Shown here piece after piece: positions 33,201 through 43,735 of a DNA stretch of 64,000 bases. Source of the stretch: Nereocystis luetkeana (taxonomy: Eukaryota > Sar > Phaeophyceae > Laminariales > Laminariaceae). Position 1 is the stretch's first letter. Each line of letters opens with the position of its first letter. The stretch covers positions 248,001 to 312,000 of the forward strand of contig JARUPZ010000024.1 of the NCBI GenBank assembly GCA_031213475.1, given 5' to 3'. The translations under genes were made by a program, and so were the position numbers. The notes under the pieces were generated by a model. The model did no database searches, was not told the origin of the DNA, and saw nothing but the letters and a program-made list of their open reading frames with translations.

Positions 33201-34135
33201 GCAGTGAACCGCAGCGGAGTCTCAACGTCAAACGCCAAGGGGGAGTGCTTCGTTGACCCTACGGTGGCTCGGAACTCCCTAATGTCTGCGACTATGCCTT
33301 ATGCAAAGTCTTAGACTGTCCGCCAGGTCTCGGGTTCTCCCCGGCAGTCATCGTGCCGCACATTGCTTGACTGGGTAATCTCTCCTTGCTTTGCCGTACC
33401 GCGGCCCTCGCAAACTCGAGCCGCCGTTTACGGATGGTCGTTTCAATGTTCTCGCAACGTGTCATCCTGAGAGCCTTCCCGTACGAGAAGATGGCACGGT
33501 CAGTACAAGGTTGGCGCTGGGAGTGAATGACTCGCGAGAGGACAAGGTGGTGAGCCGTTCGAAGCTTGGCAAACGTGTTCCGCTCTGAGGGCCCACGTCA
33601 TACACCCGTACAGCAGGGTCTCAATCACCTCGGGCCTTCACGATTCGGCCGTTCTGGCTGAGCGGGGCGGTCGTCCTATCATACAACTCTGGGCCGAACC
33701 CTTTGAGGCATGCTCGCATGAGACGGGTCCGGCGGTTGATTTCGAACGAGACGTCATCGTTTTCGTGGATAATGCCGCCTAGGTACAAAAACTTGGCTGT
33801 TTGTTACTACCTCTGGCATGCTTCTTCGAAAACAAGCGGTGGGGCGAGAATGGCCTGGTTTGGTGTTTGTAGAAGCATCGACTCTCTTCTTTTCCGACAC
33901 CGTGAGGCCTGTTAATTCGAAGGCAGCCACGATCACCGTCATAACTTTAACAAGCCCTTCAGCCGACTTCGAGACAATTCCTGCGTCATCGGTGTATATC
34001 ATACCCCTCACAGGCCTTCGCACGCATGCTGACGGCTCCTACTCCTCTGTCTCAGCTTCTCCGGCATCATTGAGTTGGATCAAACCCACCCCTTACGAAG
34101 ATTTCGTCTGGGCTAAAGCGTACCTGTACTAAAAT
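33200..34135 (-). pseudogene. 5'-truncated non-LTR retrotransposon, RT palm to C-terminus
   Basis: On the minus strand the best piece (34023-33754) reads GMIYTDDAGIVSKSAEGLVK, then FELTGLTVSEKK: the YxDD catalytic motif C of a LINE reverse transcriptase and its following strand. Upstream, QLNDAGEAE and a premature stop precede EPSACVRRPVRG. Downstream, in shifted frames, come FEINRRTRLMRACLKGFGP, then VYDVGPQSGTRLPSFERL, CENIETTIRKRRLEFARAAV and finally IVADIREFRATVGSTKHSPL. That is the C-terminal module that follows the RT in a LINE type I associate with oomycetes and other stramenopiles. At least three frame changes and two stops make it dead. The 5' end breaks near 34135 at CAG-rich sequence, as expected from incomplete reverse transcription. 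Confidence 0.8.
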
Positions 34136-34454
34136 ATGCATGCAGCAGCAACAGCAGCCGTGCATGCAGCAGCAACAACAGCCGAAGTTTCAAGCAAACC
34201 ATAAATTACAATAAACAATTGGTCGTTTCCGGTTTTGCGGAGCTTGATCCCATGAAACCACCATCACACACAAGCCTCGATGTTTGAATATAACGTACTC
34301 TGTGCTTCCTAACCGTGGAACCGTAACATATTTGGACTCTCGGGCCTCGACTATGGACACGCCACGCAACCGCAGAACTGTAAACAACCCCCTAAAACAT
34401 AAACATTGTTGGGATTTATGCCCACCCTCTGGTTTGGGCGCCTCGACCTTAACT

Positions 34455-35315
34455 ATAACTACCCTTAGCCCCCCCCCCCCAATATTTTTACCCCCCCCTC
34501 CATTGAATTTTCCCTCCCTATATGTTCACCCCTCATCCAACCTGGGCATGCATGATATTGAGCAGACCCCTCCCATCCGTTATATGTACCCCCCTCCCCC
34601 CTCCATGATCCACCCCCCATCCGATAAACTAATGTTAATATAGCTATATCGTCCGTGGTATCACAGGCAGGTGCATCCGTTCTATCTCGGGCGGTAAAGC
34701 CTTAACACCAGTGGGTACACTAAATGACCCGCCGATATCACGCGTCGGTATACTTTACAATTATCTGGGATTACTATCATAAAATCGCTCAATCCCCCGG
34801 ACATATCCACCCCACCCCCTACTACGGGAGGCCATAGTAAATAGGACCAAATGTTGTGAGTGAAAATAGGTAAGTATATAGGTGTTTGTGTGTACCGTAG
34901 GTCTCATTTACTCTGGCCCCCCGTAATAGTATAGCACCCACTCGTTGACATACTACTGCAAGTTTGACATGTGTTAGTACCCAGTTTAGAGACTATATCA
35001 ACAGGTGATATCGTGTGTCAACGTAGCTACATCACGCGTTGATATGGGAGGGGGGGGGTCAATTTGCGGGGGGGAAAGTGAATATAAAGAGGGGGGGTAG
35101 ATATAATGATCGGTGGGTGAACCAATATTGGGGGGGGGGGGGGGGGTAATATATTGGACGGGGGATGAATATATAGGGGGGGGGGGGGGGGCTTATTTGT
35201 TGCTTGCTTACGTTATTTGACCATTGACCACGCATATTTTTCTAGACGGAGTGGGGGAAGGGGTAGATATAGTGGTCGAGGGAGGGCATAACTGAGGGGG
35301 GGGCAGTAAATTGCG
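34455..35315. repeat. C-rich tract then G-rich tract flanking a MITE
   Basis: 34469-34622 is strongly C-rich on the plus strand (runs of 6-12 C). 35047-35310 is strongly G-rich (runs of 7-17 G). The two halves also share diverged inverted words such as AACTATAACTACCC against GGGTAGATATAATG and GATATCACGCGTCGGTAT against CATCACGCGTTGATATG. They may be the arms of an old inverted repeat, with the MITE at 34820-34930 between them. Confidence 0.55.
34820..34930. mobile_element. 110 bp TIR MITE (family 1)
   Basis: It begins TACTACGGGAGGCCATAGTA and ends ACTCTGGCCCCCCGTAATAG. The interior matches (AAATGTTGTGAGTGAAAATA, ATATAGGTGTTTGTGTGTAC). Confidence 0.88.
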
Positions 35316-37564
35316 AAAAATCTTAACTCATCTCAAAGTCTTCGCGCGGCCGCTCGCTCCATTCTCCATTCCCCGGCCTCGTCCGGTACGCAGCAAGCTG
35401 GCCGTGGGTTGAGGTTGGCTCGGTACCAAAACTCAGCACCCACTAAATAAATCGATCGTATACCGTGGAGTCCTTCGACGAACCTGCGTACCTGCAAACG
35501 TGTGTCTTGTCATCATCTTGATGCTACTGTTCAATTGTCCTACTCATCCTTTTCCATAACGAAATAAAATCTGCATGCAAACCCTGTGGTTTCTACCTGT
35601 ATTAAAACGACGATATATATATGCTGTTCTGGTCTACCCCCGCAGTGCTTGTATTCTCGAGGGTCCTGTCGTGGCCGACAAACCTTGGATTCGCGCGGGG
35701 CCTGTATCCCCGGTCTGCGCGTCTCGAGCAGGCCTGTCAGCCGCAGGCACGCGGCATGCCGACGCTAATTTACCTCGAATGGGGGGTAGCCGATTTCGCT
35801 AGCATACGGCCAGCGAGCCGTTCCCGTGGTTCACATAACTCACCACGCTGGGCGGAAATTTAGAGGTCGTTGGGTCAATTAATATGAGTGTTGTGCGATA
35901 TTTACATTAAATAGTTTCCGTCCACCAGAGTGGCTACACGAAAAACAAACTCTGTTGTTGCTCAAATATTGCAACTCGAAGCGATCGCTCTAAGCCCCTC
36001 AAGAGCATGGGTCAATTTGAACTCTTCGAGCCGGCCTTTTTCATGTCCAGGCCTTGTCCGGCACGAAACTAGCGGGCCTCGGCTTGGCGTTGTCTCGAGA
36101 TCAAAGTCTGACCTACAACCATACATACAGAGCGTCCTGAAGCTAACCAATCGATCGTCATTCGTTGAACAATCGATGTCTCCGAGAGGAAACTGTTCCG
36201 GCTGCCCTTCAAACTTGTTTACTTGCCTGAATACAATATCTTTGGCTCCATCCACTACTCAACTGCCTTCCACTCCGGGGGCTTCACCTCCAGAAAAGAA
36301 ACGCCCCGGGTTTCCGCTTCAACTTCGAGCCTGGAGGGTTCTGCCCACGCGACGTGCGCGAGCGTGGGAGTGTTTGCTCCCCGACCGAGAGGGCCCACCG
36401 GGCAAGCGAGCGGACTCTCGGCTTTCCGCGATAGTTTTTTCACCGATACCAGACCGTTGACTTCTCTAAGACTGGCCCTTGCCTAAAAATAGTGGTAAAA
36501 AAAACCGTACCCCCCGCCGTACGTAGGACGGGGCATTTCAGATCAAGGCCGATCGGATACGAGCGTGGGCGGGCGGCGGGCGTACGAGGGGCTGAGCCTT
36601 TGCGGCTAGCGAACGATGCCACGGCGAGGCAACAACGCCAGACATCGAATCAAAAGGGTGCCGGGTATGGTCCATGCGAGGAGGTCTTGAATAACGGACC
36701 GCAACTGCAAGTATGATACCGAACGAAAGGCAGCCAAACGCTGGAAGAAAGTAAAATGCATACGTACGTGTAGTTTGTAGCACGCAGCAGCATCTACAAA
36801 TCACGTAACAAAGCAACAGCCACAGCACTCGCCTGATTTTTCGGGACTACAGGAAGCCGCAGCAAAAGCAGCCGGGTATTATGAGCCCCTGGCGCCAGCG
36901 TACCGGACATGGCTTGAATTATCTCAAGAAGAAGCAGATATTCAAACTAGGTATATAATACGAGTGCTTACATTCGTGAATTGGTGTGTACCAATTAAAC
37001 ATATCTGCGCACATATCTATTTCCGATACTTCCGCGTGCATCTTCGAGCAGCCGGTGACATCGCATCCTCAGGCAAAAGTATCGGGTATATTTGAACAGC
37101 GGAGCAGCAGCATTGGCAGCGCAATCGCAGCACAGTTGCCGTAGATTTCGCACGCACAAATATGTCACTCTTTCGTTTTACAGTATTTTTACCGCACTAC
37201 TTACGTACATACGTACGTACGTACGTGCGCTATTTCGTATCTGGTATATATATACTGTACAATAAGGAGTGGGTGTTGTGTGTACCGTAGCAAGTAGCAG
37301 TGGTTTAATCAGCAGCATCCGAAATGTGTACTAAAGTGCACAGCAGTTACTTTCTCGCGTCACAACCCGGCGACAGCACCGTCGGCACGGCACGCAGCTC
37401 TCTTGTGTACCCCTAACGGTCTTCAGAGAGGATAGGTGCCGGGAAGATTCGACGATTCGGCTGGCAGAGGTGTGTATGAGGAATACTGATGATTCACGGA
37501 AGGATGTTCGGTTCATATTGATTGTAATGGCATCTACGCCATATTGTCGGAAGGCAAGCACAAT
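35316..37564. other. No confidently recognisable gene
   Basis: Opposed frames overlap at 35930-36460 (plus, 176 codons) and 35962-36255 (minus, 97 codons). Neither shows a motif I can name. A (TACG)n run lies near 37200-37226. Several hundred bases around 36300-36600 are GC-rich. A decayed gene or transposon is possible but unsupported. Confidence 0.35.
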
Positions 37565-37757
37565 AATTATTATTAGTATTTCTCTTGCCATCCGACAATG
37601 TGCAGCATGATCTTCAACATGGATCACTCATAACTCTCCCGAAAGAAGAAATTTCAGAAAGAAAAGGAATCCCATGCACCAAGTCTACCTTCCCTTCTGT
37701 GCCAACTTTAGGATTGTCTACTCTATTTGCTGTCTTTGCTCCTTCCTTCTCATTAAG
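37565..37757 (+). repeat. Third copy of the 15.7/15.9 kb repeat
   Basis: It matches from CTCTTGCCATCCGACAATG through CATGCACCAAGTCTACCT and ends TTCCTTCTCATTAAG. Homology with 15733-15925 stops at about 37757, close to the 3' end of the R2-like LINE, so this may be the junction where that element inserted. Confidence 0.85.
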
Positions 37758-37801
37758 TTATATTCTTAAATCCTAAGCTGCATCCAAGCTCCATCCCCAC
37801 G

Positions 37802-38640
37802 TCATCGGTGTGGGTCTGTCGTCCCCCCCCCCCTGTTCCGTCTTCCTTCTTGGCGGTTCCTAAGCCGGAGCTTGAACCTCGACACCCTCCTCAAAATGGC
37901 GACCTGAGTGGTCACCGAGACGATTTGGAGCAGGCGTTCCTTCACTACCCCCTTCCTTGCCATCGACCCACCATCCCTCCCCCCCACGACGCTAGCTGCC
38001 AGCTGGTCGATGAAGTTGCTGCCCTCTACCCCGAGGCGCCCAAAGCTTTCCACCGCTAAGGTGGCTAGTTTGTGGCTCCGCTCGACGAAGGACACATGTC
38101 CCGGACGCGCGTAGTGTTGGCTCTTGCGCGCCTCGGGGGTAGAGGCAGCTGATCCATCATGATCAGCGCTGCCTCCTCGCAGGTGGACCTGCGCTTGCGG
38201 GTCTGCATGGGTGACGTCCAGCAGGATGGAGTTTTCCCTGTATTCCCTATTAGGAGCGTCCCGAAGACCTCCTCTCCTGACAAAGATGTCCATCCGCAGG
38301 TTCCGGTCTGCAGTGAACGGTTCGCCGCTCTGCACTTGGTGAGGGATTTCCAGCCGCTTCAGCGTGCGGGAGATCGCGTGAACCAACGGTTGATGTTGGT
38401 TTACCTGTGCCCCTGATCTGGGACAGATGCGTGCGTGGCGTGTGTCTATGTCGACTGCCTCGCAGCAGGGGCACCTCACCGCCACGTGCTCCTCGATGCC
38501 TATGAAGCACCTTCCCATGCCCACGAACTCCTCTGCTGATATGACACGGAGCGAGTCTGTTGGCCTCGCCCGAAGGCAAGCAGTGGCTCCTGCTCCTTGT
38601 AGGCTCCTGTAGCGAGCTTTGGCGAAGACCTTGGTCTAGC
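37802..38640 (-). pseudogene. LINE CCHC finger and restriction-like endonuclease
   Basis: The frame is open from about 38640 and ends at TGA 37802. FAKARYRSLQGAGATACLR and SLRVISAEEFVGMGRCFIGI lead to a CCHC finger, CPCCEAVDIDTRHARIC, with spacing C-x2-C-x8-H-x3-C. About 45 residues later come RNLRMDIFVRR and SILLDVTHADP. The two aspartates sit in the positions of the PD-(D/E)xK nuclease core of R2-type elements, which nicks target DNA to prime reverse transcription. The C-terminus (RRVSRFKLRLRNRQEGRRNR) is basic. This module itself looks undamaged. Confidence 0.82.
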
Positions 38641-39013
38641 TCCCCCCCAGCGGGTCGCCTGGTCCAGGTGGGCGTGCAATCTCCGGTAGACCCTCCAGCG
38701 AGGCCGTGTGTGCAGCGTGCCGACCCTGATTCACCAGCTTGCCCAACCTCTGTTGAGCCTTCCGGGAGCTAGTGGTTACGTCATCATGCGCCGCCAACAT
38801 GTCGGCTTCAGGGGGCCCTGGGACCAGGTCCCCCTCTGCACCCATGCTCCATTCCAGCTAGGATTCGGGGACGATGCCCTCCATCGCTTCTTTAGTCACG
38901 CCCCACGTGTCCCTAATCTCTCGCAGGCTGCCACCGAGCTCAGCAATGATGCTCGAGTGAGGGAGGCCCCTCTTTACCCTGTCTCCTAGCGGGCCCGTGA
39001 GGTCTGCTAGAAA

Positions 39014-40240
39014 CTACGGCAGGATGCCCACCCTACTCCCAATTGAGGCAGGCATTCGCCTCGCTTCTGTCGACAGCAGTCCTAACCCTCCTGATCCCGT
39101 AATAAGGCGTGCATGGGCTTGTTGGTAGGGTTTAAGAGTCAGTTGGCTGGCCGGCCACCCCTCCTGGAAAAACGACTGTGCGTCCGCCGCTCCCGGTAGC
39201 TCTAGGATATGTTCGTAGGTCCACTGAGCCCTGTTGCCTGCCCTTCGGCATGCCTCGAGTGACAGCGCCGGGTCCAGGGCCCTTTCGAGGTAGCCCGCCC
39301 GCTGCCCGAGGGATTCGACGGTGGTAAGGGCCGCCGCTTGCTTGTCTGGCATGTTGGCGAGGCAGCGTGCAAGGCGGTCCGCGCCTCCGTCCCTCAATAC
39401 CTCCATTGCTCGCCCCAGTACGTATTCATCCGAGCCGATCGGGACACCCACCACCGTCACCCCTCCTTCGTCTGCGATACGGCCGTCAACGCTCTCCAGG
39501 GGCGTTATATCCTCCGCCGTCGGGACGTGTCCTTTGGGTGGTAGTGCTACGGTCTTGGCGGGGTTGACCACAATGCCGATGTCGTCTAGCTCTCGCCGGA
39601 GGAAGGCAAAAGCTCTATTCGTGTTGGCCGTGACCCCCATAAGGCCGAGAGATACATCGTCCATGTAGGCAAAGGCTTCCACTCCTTCTCCTTCGAACTC
39701 CTGTCGGAAACGCTTCAGCCCTGGTCGCAACGCCAGGCAAAACATTGTCGGCCCCATGGGGTCCCCTTGCTGGACACCGCTTGAGCAAGCGATCGTCCTG
39801 GTCTCCCCTGACTCCATCCGGAAATACACGTCGGCGGGTCTTGTGCCGTAGCACTTCGCCACAAACGGCGTGAGCGCTGGAACGCAGTTGGCCGCCTCTT
39901 CAAGCACCACCGTCCGTTTCACCGTGTTGAAGGCGTTGGAGCAGTACGTTAGGACGACCCAGTTGCCCGTCTCGTGTAACGTCCTAGCCCTCAGCCCCAC
40001 ATGCTCCACTCCTCCGGGTACGGCGACCCCAAACTGCCTCACCTCTCGGTTGATCTCCTCCAACCGCGGCCGCCACTGTCGCATAGCCCCCGCGGTGATG
40101 AGCCGCCTCCATGTCATGCCCACGCAAACCGGCCGGCACTTTTCCCCCAAGGCGGTAAGGCTCGACTGCAAGAAGAGCTGCCAGAATTCTGGCGGGAACG
40201 CGTCCGGCTCGTTCTCGATTCTCCGCCAGAAGGCTGTCAT
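39014..40240 (-). pseudogene. LINE reverse transcriptase domain, catalytic Asp lost
   Basis: The 408-codon frame contains the RT core. Residues 95-110 (VVLTYCSNAFNTVKRT) are motif A, normally x-D-x-S-N-A-F-N. Here the first catalytic Asp is Tyr99 (codon TAC, one base from GAC). Residues 154-166 (SGVQQGDPMGPTM) are motif B. Residues 191-199 (AYMDDVSLG) are motif C with both aspartates intact. Residues 212-226 (FLRRELDDIGIVVNP) and AKTVALPP follow as motifs D and E. The domain runs without stops for 1.2 kb, so decay is recent relative to the frameshifts elsewhere. The start at 40240 is artificial, set by the upstream frameshift. Confidence 0.88.
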
Positions 40241-41058
40241 GCCCTTTCCGAACTCTTGCCGCCCAATGTGTTGTGGATGATGGATTGCACGTGCGCAAAG
40301 CGTTGACCGTCGTTTCCGGGGCCTGAAAGGGCACTGCGGGAGCTGATGACGTCGGAGAGCACCTCGGAGGCGTACTCATCGTCAGGGCGCCACGGAGGGG
40401 CGTTTCCATCTTCCACCTCGGTGGCGGTCGCCAACAACGCAGCCGCCGCCGCGGACACTGCGGCGCGATCTTCGGAGGGGAAGTTGGCCACCAGTGTGTT
40501 CCACGTCGTTTCGTTTCTAGCTGGTCGTGGCTCTGCTAGCAGGTTGCGAGCTGCAACTTTGACCCCTCCCGCGTGGTGACACGCCGACGACGCCCGTTCA
40601 AGCTTCGTCTCCTCCGAATCTTCTTGGGTGGCATCCCGTCGCCTCAGATCCCCTCCCCTGGTGAATGTTATCAGCCATGGGAGCAGGAGCACTATATCCC
40701 CGCTCTCCACCAACGCGAACTTCTGTCGCCTCTTGATTCGGCCGTCCGGTGAGTGGAGCAGGGCTGGCATGAGGTACTATAGCTTGATCGCCCGTAGAAG
40801 CGAGTTCGGCGTCGCCAACTCTCGGTTCGGCCTGTGCTCACCCATAGCGTGGTTGAGGATGCCGAGCACGTGAATGCTAATGCGCGCGTTTGCGCCAGCC
40901 AACTGCGGTTGTACTGTTTTCCCGGTTGCGAAACGTTGCCCCAGGTCATCCAAGGAAACGGCATCAAGTGGTGGCCCTATACCCAAGCTGTTCTGGTCCC
41001 ACCCGTACCAAAGCCCCCGGCTGCGAATGTCCTCATCACCTATGGTCCCCCCTCCCAT
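40237..41058 (-). pseudogene. LINE linker and RT N-terminal extension
   Basis: Two frames, 41058-40777 and 40770-40237, join across a frame change. The first reads GLWYGWDQNSLGIGPPLDAV. The second reads PALLHSPDGRIKRRQKFALV and later WRPDDEYASEVLSDVISSRS, then SGPGNDGQRFAHVQSIIHNT. The SGPGNDGQRFAHVQ segment is the conserved 'motif 0/1' region just upstream of the RT fingers in LINEs. A one-base shift at about 40245 separates it from the RT frame, where the true continuation is QEFGKGMTAFW. Confidence 0.75.
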
Positions 41059-41091
41059 CCTCGCGGCCCGATTACGAAGCCCCGGGTCCGC

Positions 41092-41517
41092 TTAGACCGC
41101 TGCCTGCAGTGCTTCCCGTCTTGGCTGTCGTGCTCCGCAATTGACTGCTGGGCAGCGGAGAGGTTCCGGTGCTGCGCCTCTCGCAAGGGCCTCCACCACA
41201 CCACGAGCGTGAAGCACGTGGCGCCCTTGTCCACATGGAAAGCGTACCGCCCGGTGCCCTAGTTGTAGCGTTACACCGCAGACCCCGCACGCCACTTCCC
41301 CTGTGGTGTCGCCAAGGAAGGCCCTGGGGCGCGTCCCGTTCCCGGGTCTCCTCCCCGACGCCCTGGGAGATCCTCCGGTTGGACTCTCGTGGTTTGGCAT
41401 CCCAGACCCCCTGTCGTCTATTGCGGCTCCTCTCCCTCCACTCATTTCGCTGGTCTCTCTCCCTTCTCTCCCCCCTCTTCCCCCACCATAATAATAATTA
41501 CGAACGTATTTCATCAT
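41092..41517 (-). pseudogene. LINE N-terminus with RING-like finger
   Basis: The frame begins with a Gly-rich low-complexity segment. At about residues 77-127 it shows CGVCG, then FPCGQGRHVLHARG and LRCPAVNC: a C-x2-C ... C-x4-H-x2-H ... C-x4-C pattern resembling a RING or other cross-braced zinc finger. In R2-group elements N-terminal fingers usually contact target DNA; a RING-like form would be unusual. The frame breaks at about 41092 before the linker. Confidence 0.55.
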
Positions 41518-43157
41518 TTTATCAAATCAGCTGCACGACGCGGCCGGGCCTGTTGGGGGGTAGGGGGCATTTTAAATGTTGTTCTCTTAGACCAACTATT
41601 ATTATGGGGGAAAATTGAAGGGATCTCAGAACTAACTGGGTTGTTTTGCCGAAAAACGGTGATTTACTCGACTGGACTGTCAAAAACAACACCGGTAGAC
41701 TCCTCATGATACTCCCTTTAGTTTCCGGAGAGGTATGTCTATTAATAAACCATTTTTACGTTTCTCCAGAGTCGTAGTTGGAATGTTCGTCCATATTTCC
41801 AGTTCTGAAGACATCATGATTTTTCATCAAAAATCCTCCAAGATCCATTATTTATGTCCCCAGTTCTGACCAACAGCCTTATTTCTGATGAGTCTCCAGA
41901 GAAAAGTGGTTGGCTGGTCCGAAAATATATACTAGAACTCCGGAGAAACGGAAGATTGTTCCTAAAAGCTCGCAAAAAACTACGGGGAGCATATTTAGGA
42001 GTCTATCAGTGTTTCTGGCTTTCCCGCCGAGTAAAACGCGTATATTCGGCCTAATTTGCCATAATGGTTGGTATTTTTAAATTTTTAGTATTAATATAGT
42101 ATTATCACTATTCTTAGTGGTACTGACGAAGGGCCACGTTGAGATACTTACGACACGTACACAGCATGGCGATATTTACGTGTGTACTGCTACACGTCTT
42201 TCCGGCAAGGTTGTTGACCGCACCTCTCGGTTGTGTGAGGCGCTACGGGCTGGGCCAGCCGAAAAATAGTCCAACCATCCGAAGAAGGTCGTATCTCCTG
42301 ATCCTCAGCGAATTGGGACTTGAACTTGGAGGCACTAAGCCCGACACAACGCTGCACGCGCCAGAAGAACTAACTGTATATAAAGCAAATGTGACATGTT
42401 TATTATTCGACTCGATCTCGACGAGATAACGGCGAAAACGCAAAAACACCGACATTTCAATTCAAAAGTCGGAGTAAAATAAAAATTCCCGGTCAAGGTG
42501 AAAAATAATGACGACGTTTTTGTTGAGGTGAAGACCCCGCGAGAAAACCGATGTCAGTTTTATTGCCCAGTTGGCCACCCGTCAAGAGATAGATACTGAC
42601 GAAACACGATCGAATCCCGTATTATGAATCGAGGTCTCGCGCTAGATGTTTGTTTTACCCCCCGACAACGTGTATTATTGCATGCTTGAGTCCGACATGA
42701 ATCGAATACCCTCTCATTACGCAGTAGTAACGCGATTCTGGCAGCAGCGGCACCAGCAACGTTTTCAAGTGCAAAGGGATTTTGCGACCCTAATACATCA
42801 GCATAGCAGCCACAGCATCAGCATCGGCGGTACATACCAAAGTGGCGTTGGTATCGGAAGAACGCGGCACGCACCGGCACACCCAGCACAGAGTGAGCGA
42901 TTACGTATGTATCCCCATTTTAGTGTCAAGGCATAATCGTTCAAGCTTGGCCGCAGGTATCTGCTAAGCTTATACGAGCGTTGTGCGTAAATTCGGGTGG
43001 GGAATGTAGATACAACACCTGGTTTACCGTGTTTATTTCCGAGAGGCACGGCGTACGGTGTCTGTATATATTCCTGGTAGGTTATCTCCCCGTTCAAATA
43101 TATTATAGTCAGTTACTCTATCTATCTATCTATGAGGTTTTTCCGCCTTGCAGTCAC
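41518..43157. other. No recognisable gene
   Basis: This includes the presumed 5' flank of the LINE. A 96-codon plus frame (42139-42429) and others show no motif. A TATCTATC run is at 43116-43133. Confidence 0.35.
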
Positions 43158-43255
43158 AGCAGCCGCGAGCAGCAGCAGCAGAAACGGTGAGCAGCAGCAG
43201 CAGCAGCAACGGTGAGCAGCAGCAGCAGCAGCAGCAGCAACGGGGAGCAGCAGCG
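43158..43255 (+). repeat. Interrupted (CAG)n
   Basis: About 100 bp of AGCAGCAGC blocks interrupted by AACGGTGAGC and AACGGGGAGC, giving Ser/Gln/Ala-rich frames. A compound minisatellite of AACGG(T/G)GAGCAGCAG units. Confidence 0.85.
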
Positions 43256-43518
43256 ACGGCGGTAGCGCCTCTACAAAGAAAGGCTGCGGCTTGCTCAAGA
43301 CGTCCACGCGCAACAACTGCTGTATATCAACTATACTCCGTCACACGTTTACGAGCCTCATCCGATGTTCCAAACGTATTAATTAAAAACGAAATCCAGG
43401 CGCCAGGTGTATGTTGTGAGGTTGCATAAAATATTGTACAATATAAAAAGTACAATGGGGCAAAGCACCAGATGCCGACGGGCAGCGTCGAATAAGCAGC
43501 AACATGTATGTAACACAT

Positions 43519-43735
43519 CTATTACGGGGGGCCATATTAAATAGGACCAAACATTGGTATTACAGGGGGCCATAGTTAACAGGACCAAATATTGTTAGTA
43601 AAAATTGTTAAACATATAGGTTTTTATGGATACCATAGGTCCTGTTAACTATGGCCCCCCGTAATAGTAAGAATAGCGAAATATTTAGGTTTTTTTTAGC
43701 ACCGTAGGTCCTATTTACTATGGTCCCCCGCAATA
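43519..43735. mobile_element. Family-1 MITE with another family-1 MITE nested inside
   Basis: The outer left arm TATTACGGGGGGCCATATTA, then AATAGGACCAAACATTGG (43519-43556), is followed by a complete inner element and then by the outer remainder: TAGTAAGAATAGCGAAATAT, TTAGG, and GTCCTATTTACTATGGTCCC to about 43735. Removing the inner copy restores one 110 bp element, which proves the nesting. Confidence 0.9.
43557..43668. mobile_element. Inner family-1 MITE, defines TA target site
   Basis: It begins (TA)TTACAGGGGGCCATAGTT and ends GGCCCCCCGTAA(TA)G. The outer element supplies the empty site with a single TA, so the element proper is TTAC...GTAA with a TA duplication. TA duplication is typical of Tc1/mariner-type transposases. 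Confidence 0.88.

Larger units (their letters stand above)
37757..41517 (-). mobile_element. R2-like non-LTR retrotransposon, decayed
   Basis: The minus strand carries one retrotransposon ORF broken into at least four frames. In order from its N-terminus: a RING-like Cys/His finger (41517-41092); a linker (41058-40777) and RT N-terminal extension (40770-40237); reverse transcriptase (40240-39014); thumb/linker (about 39010-38530); CCHC finger and restriction-like endonuclease (38524-37802). RT followed by CCHC and RLE is the architecture of single-ORF, early-branching LINEs such as the R2, NeSL and CRE groups, many of which insert at fixed sites. Frame changes at about 41090, 40775, 40240 and 38850-39010, plus a catalytic substitution, mean it cannot move itself. 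No poly-A tail is visible at the 3' end. Confidence 0.85.

Noticed and set aside
35962..36460. Opposed ORFs as a possible LTR-retrotransposon polyprotein
   Set aside because: No protease, RT, RNase H or integrase motif and no flanking direct repeats found.
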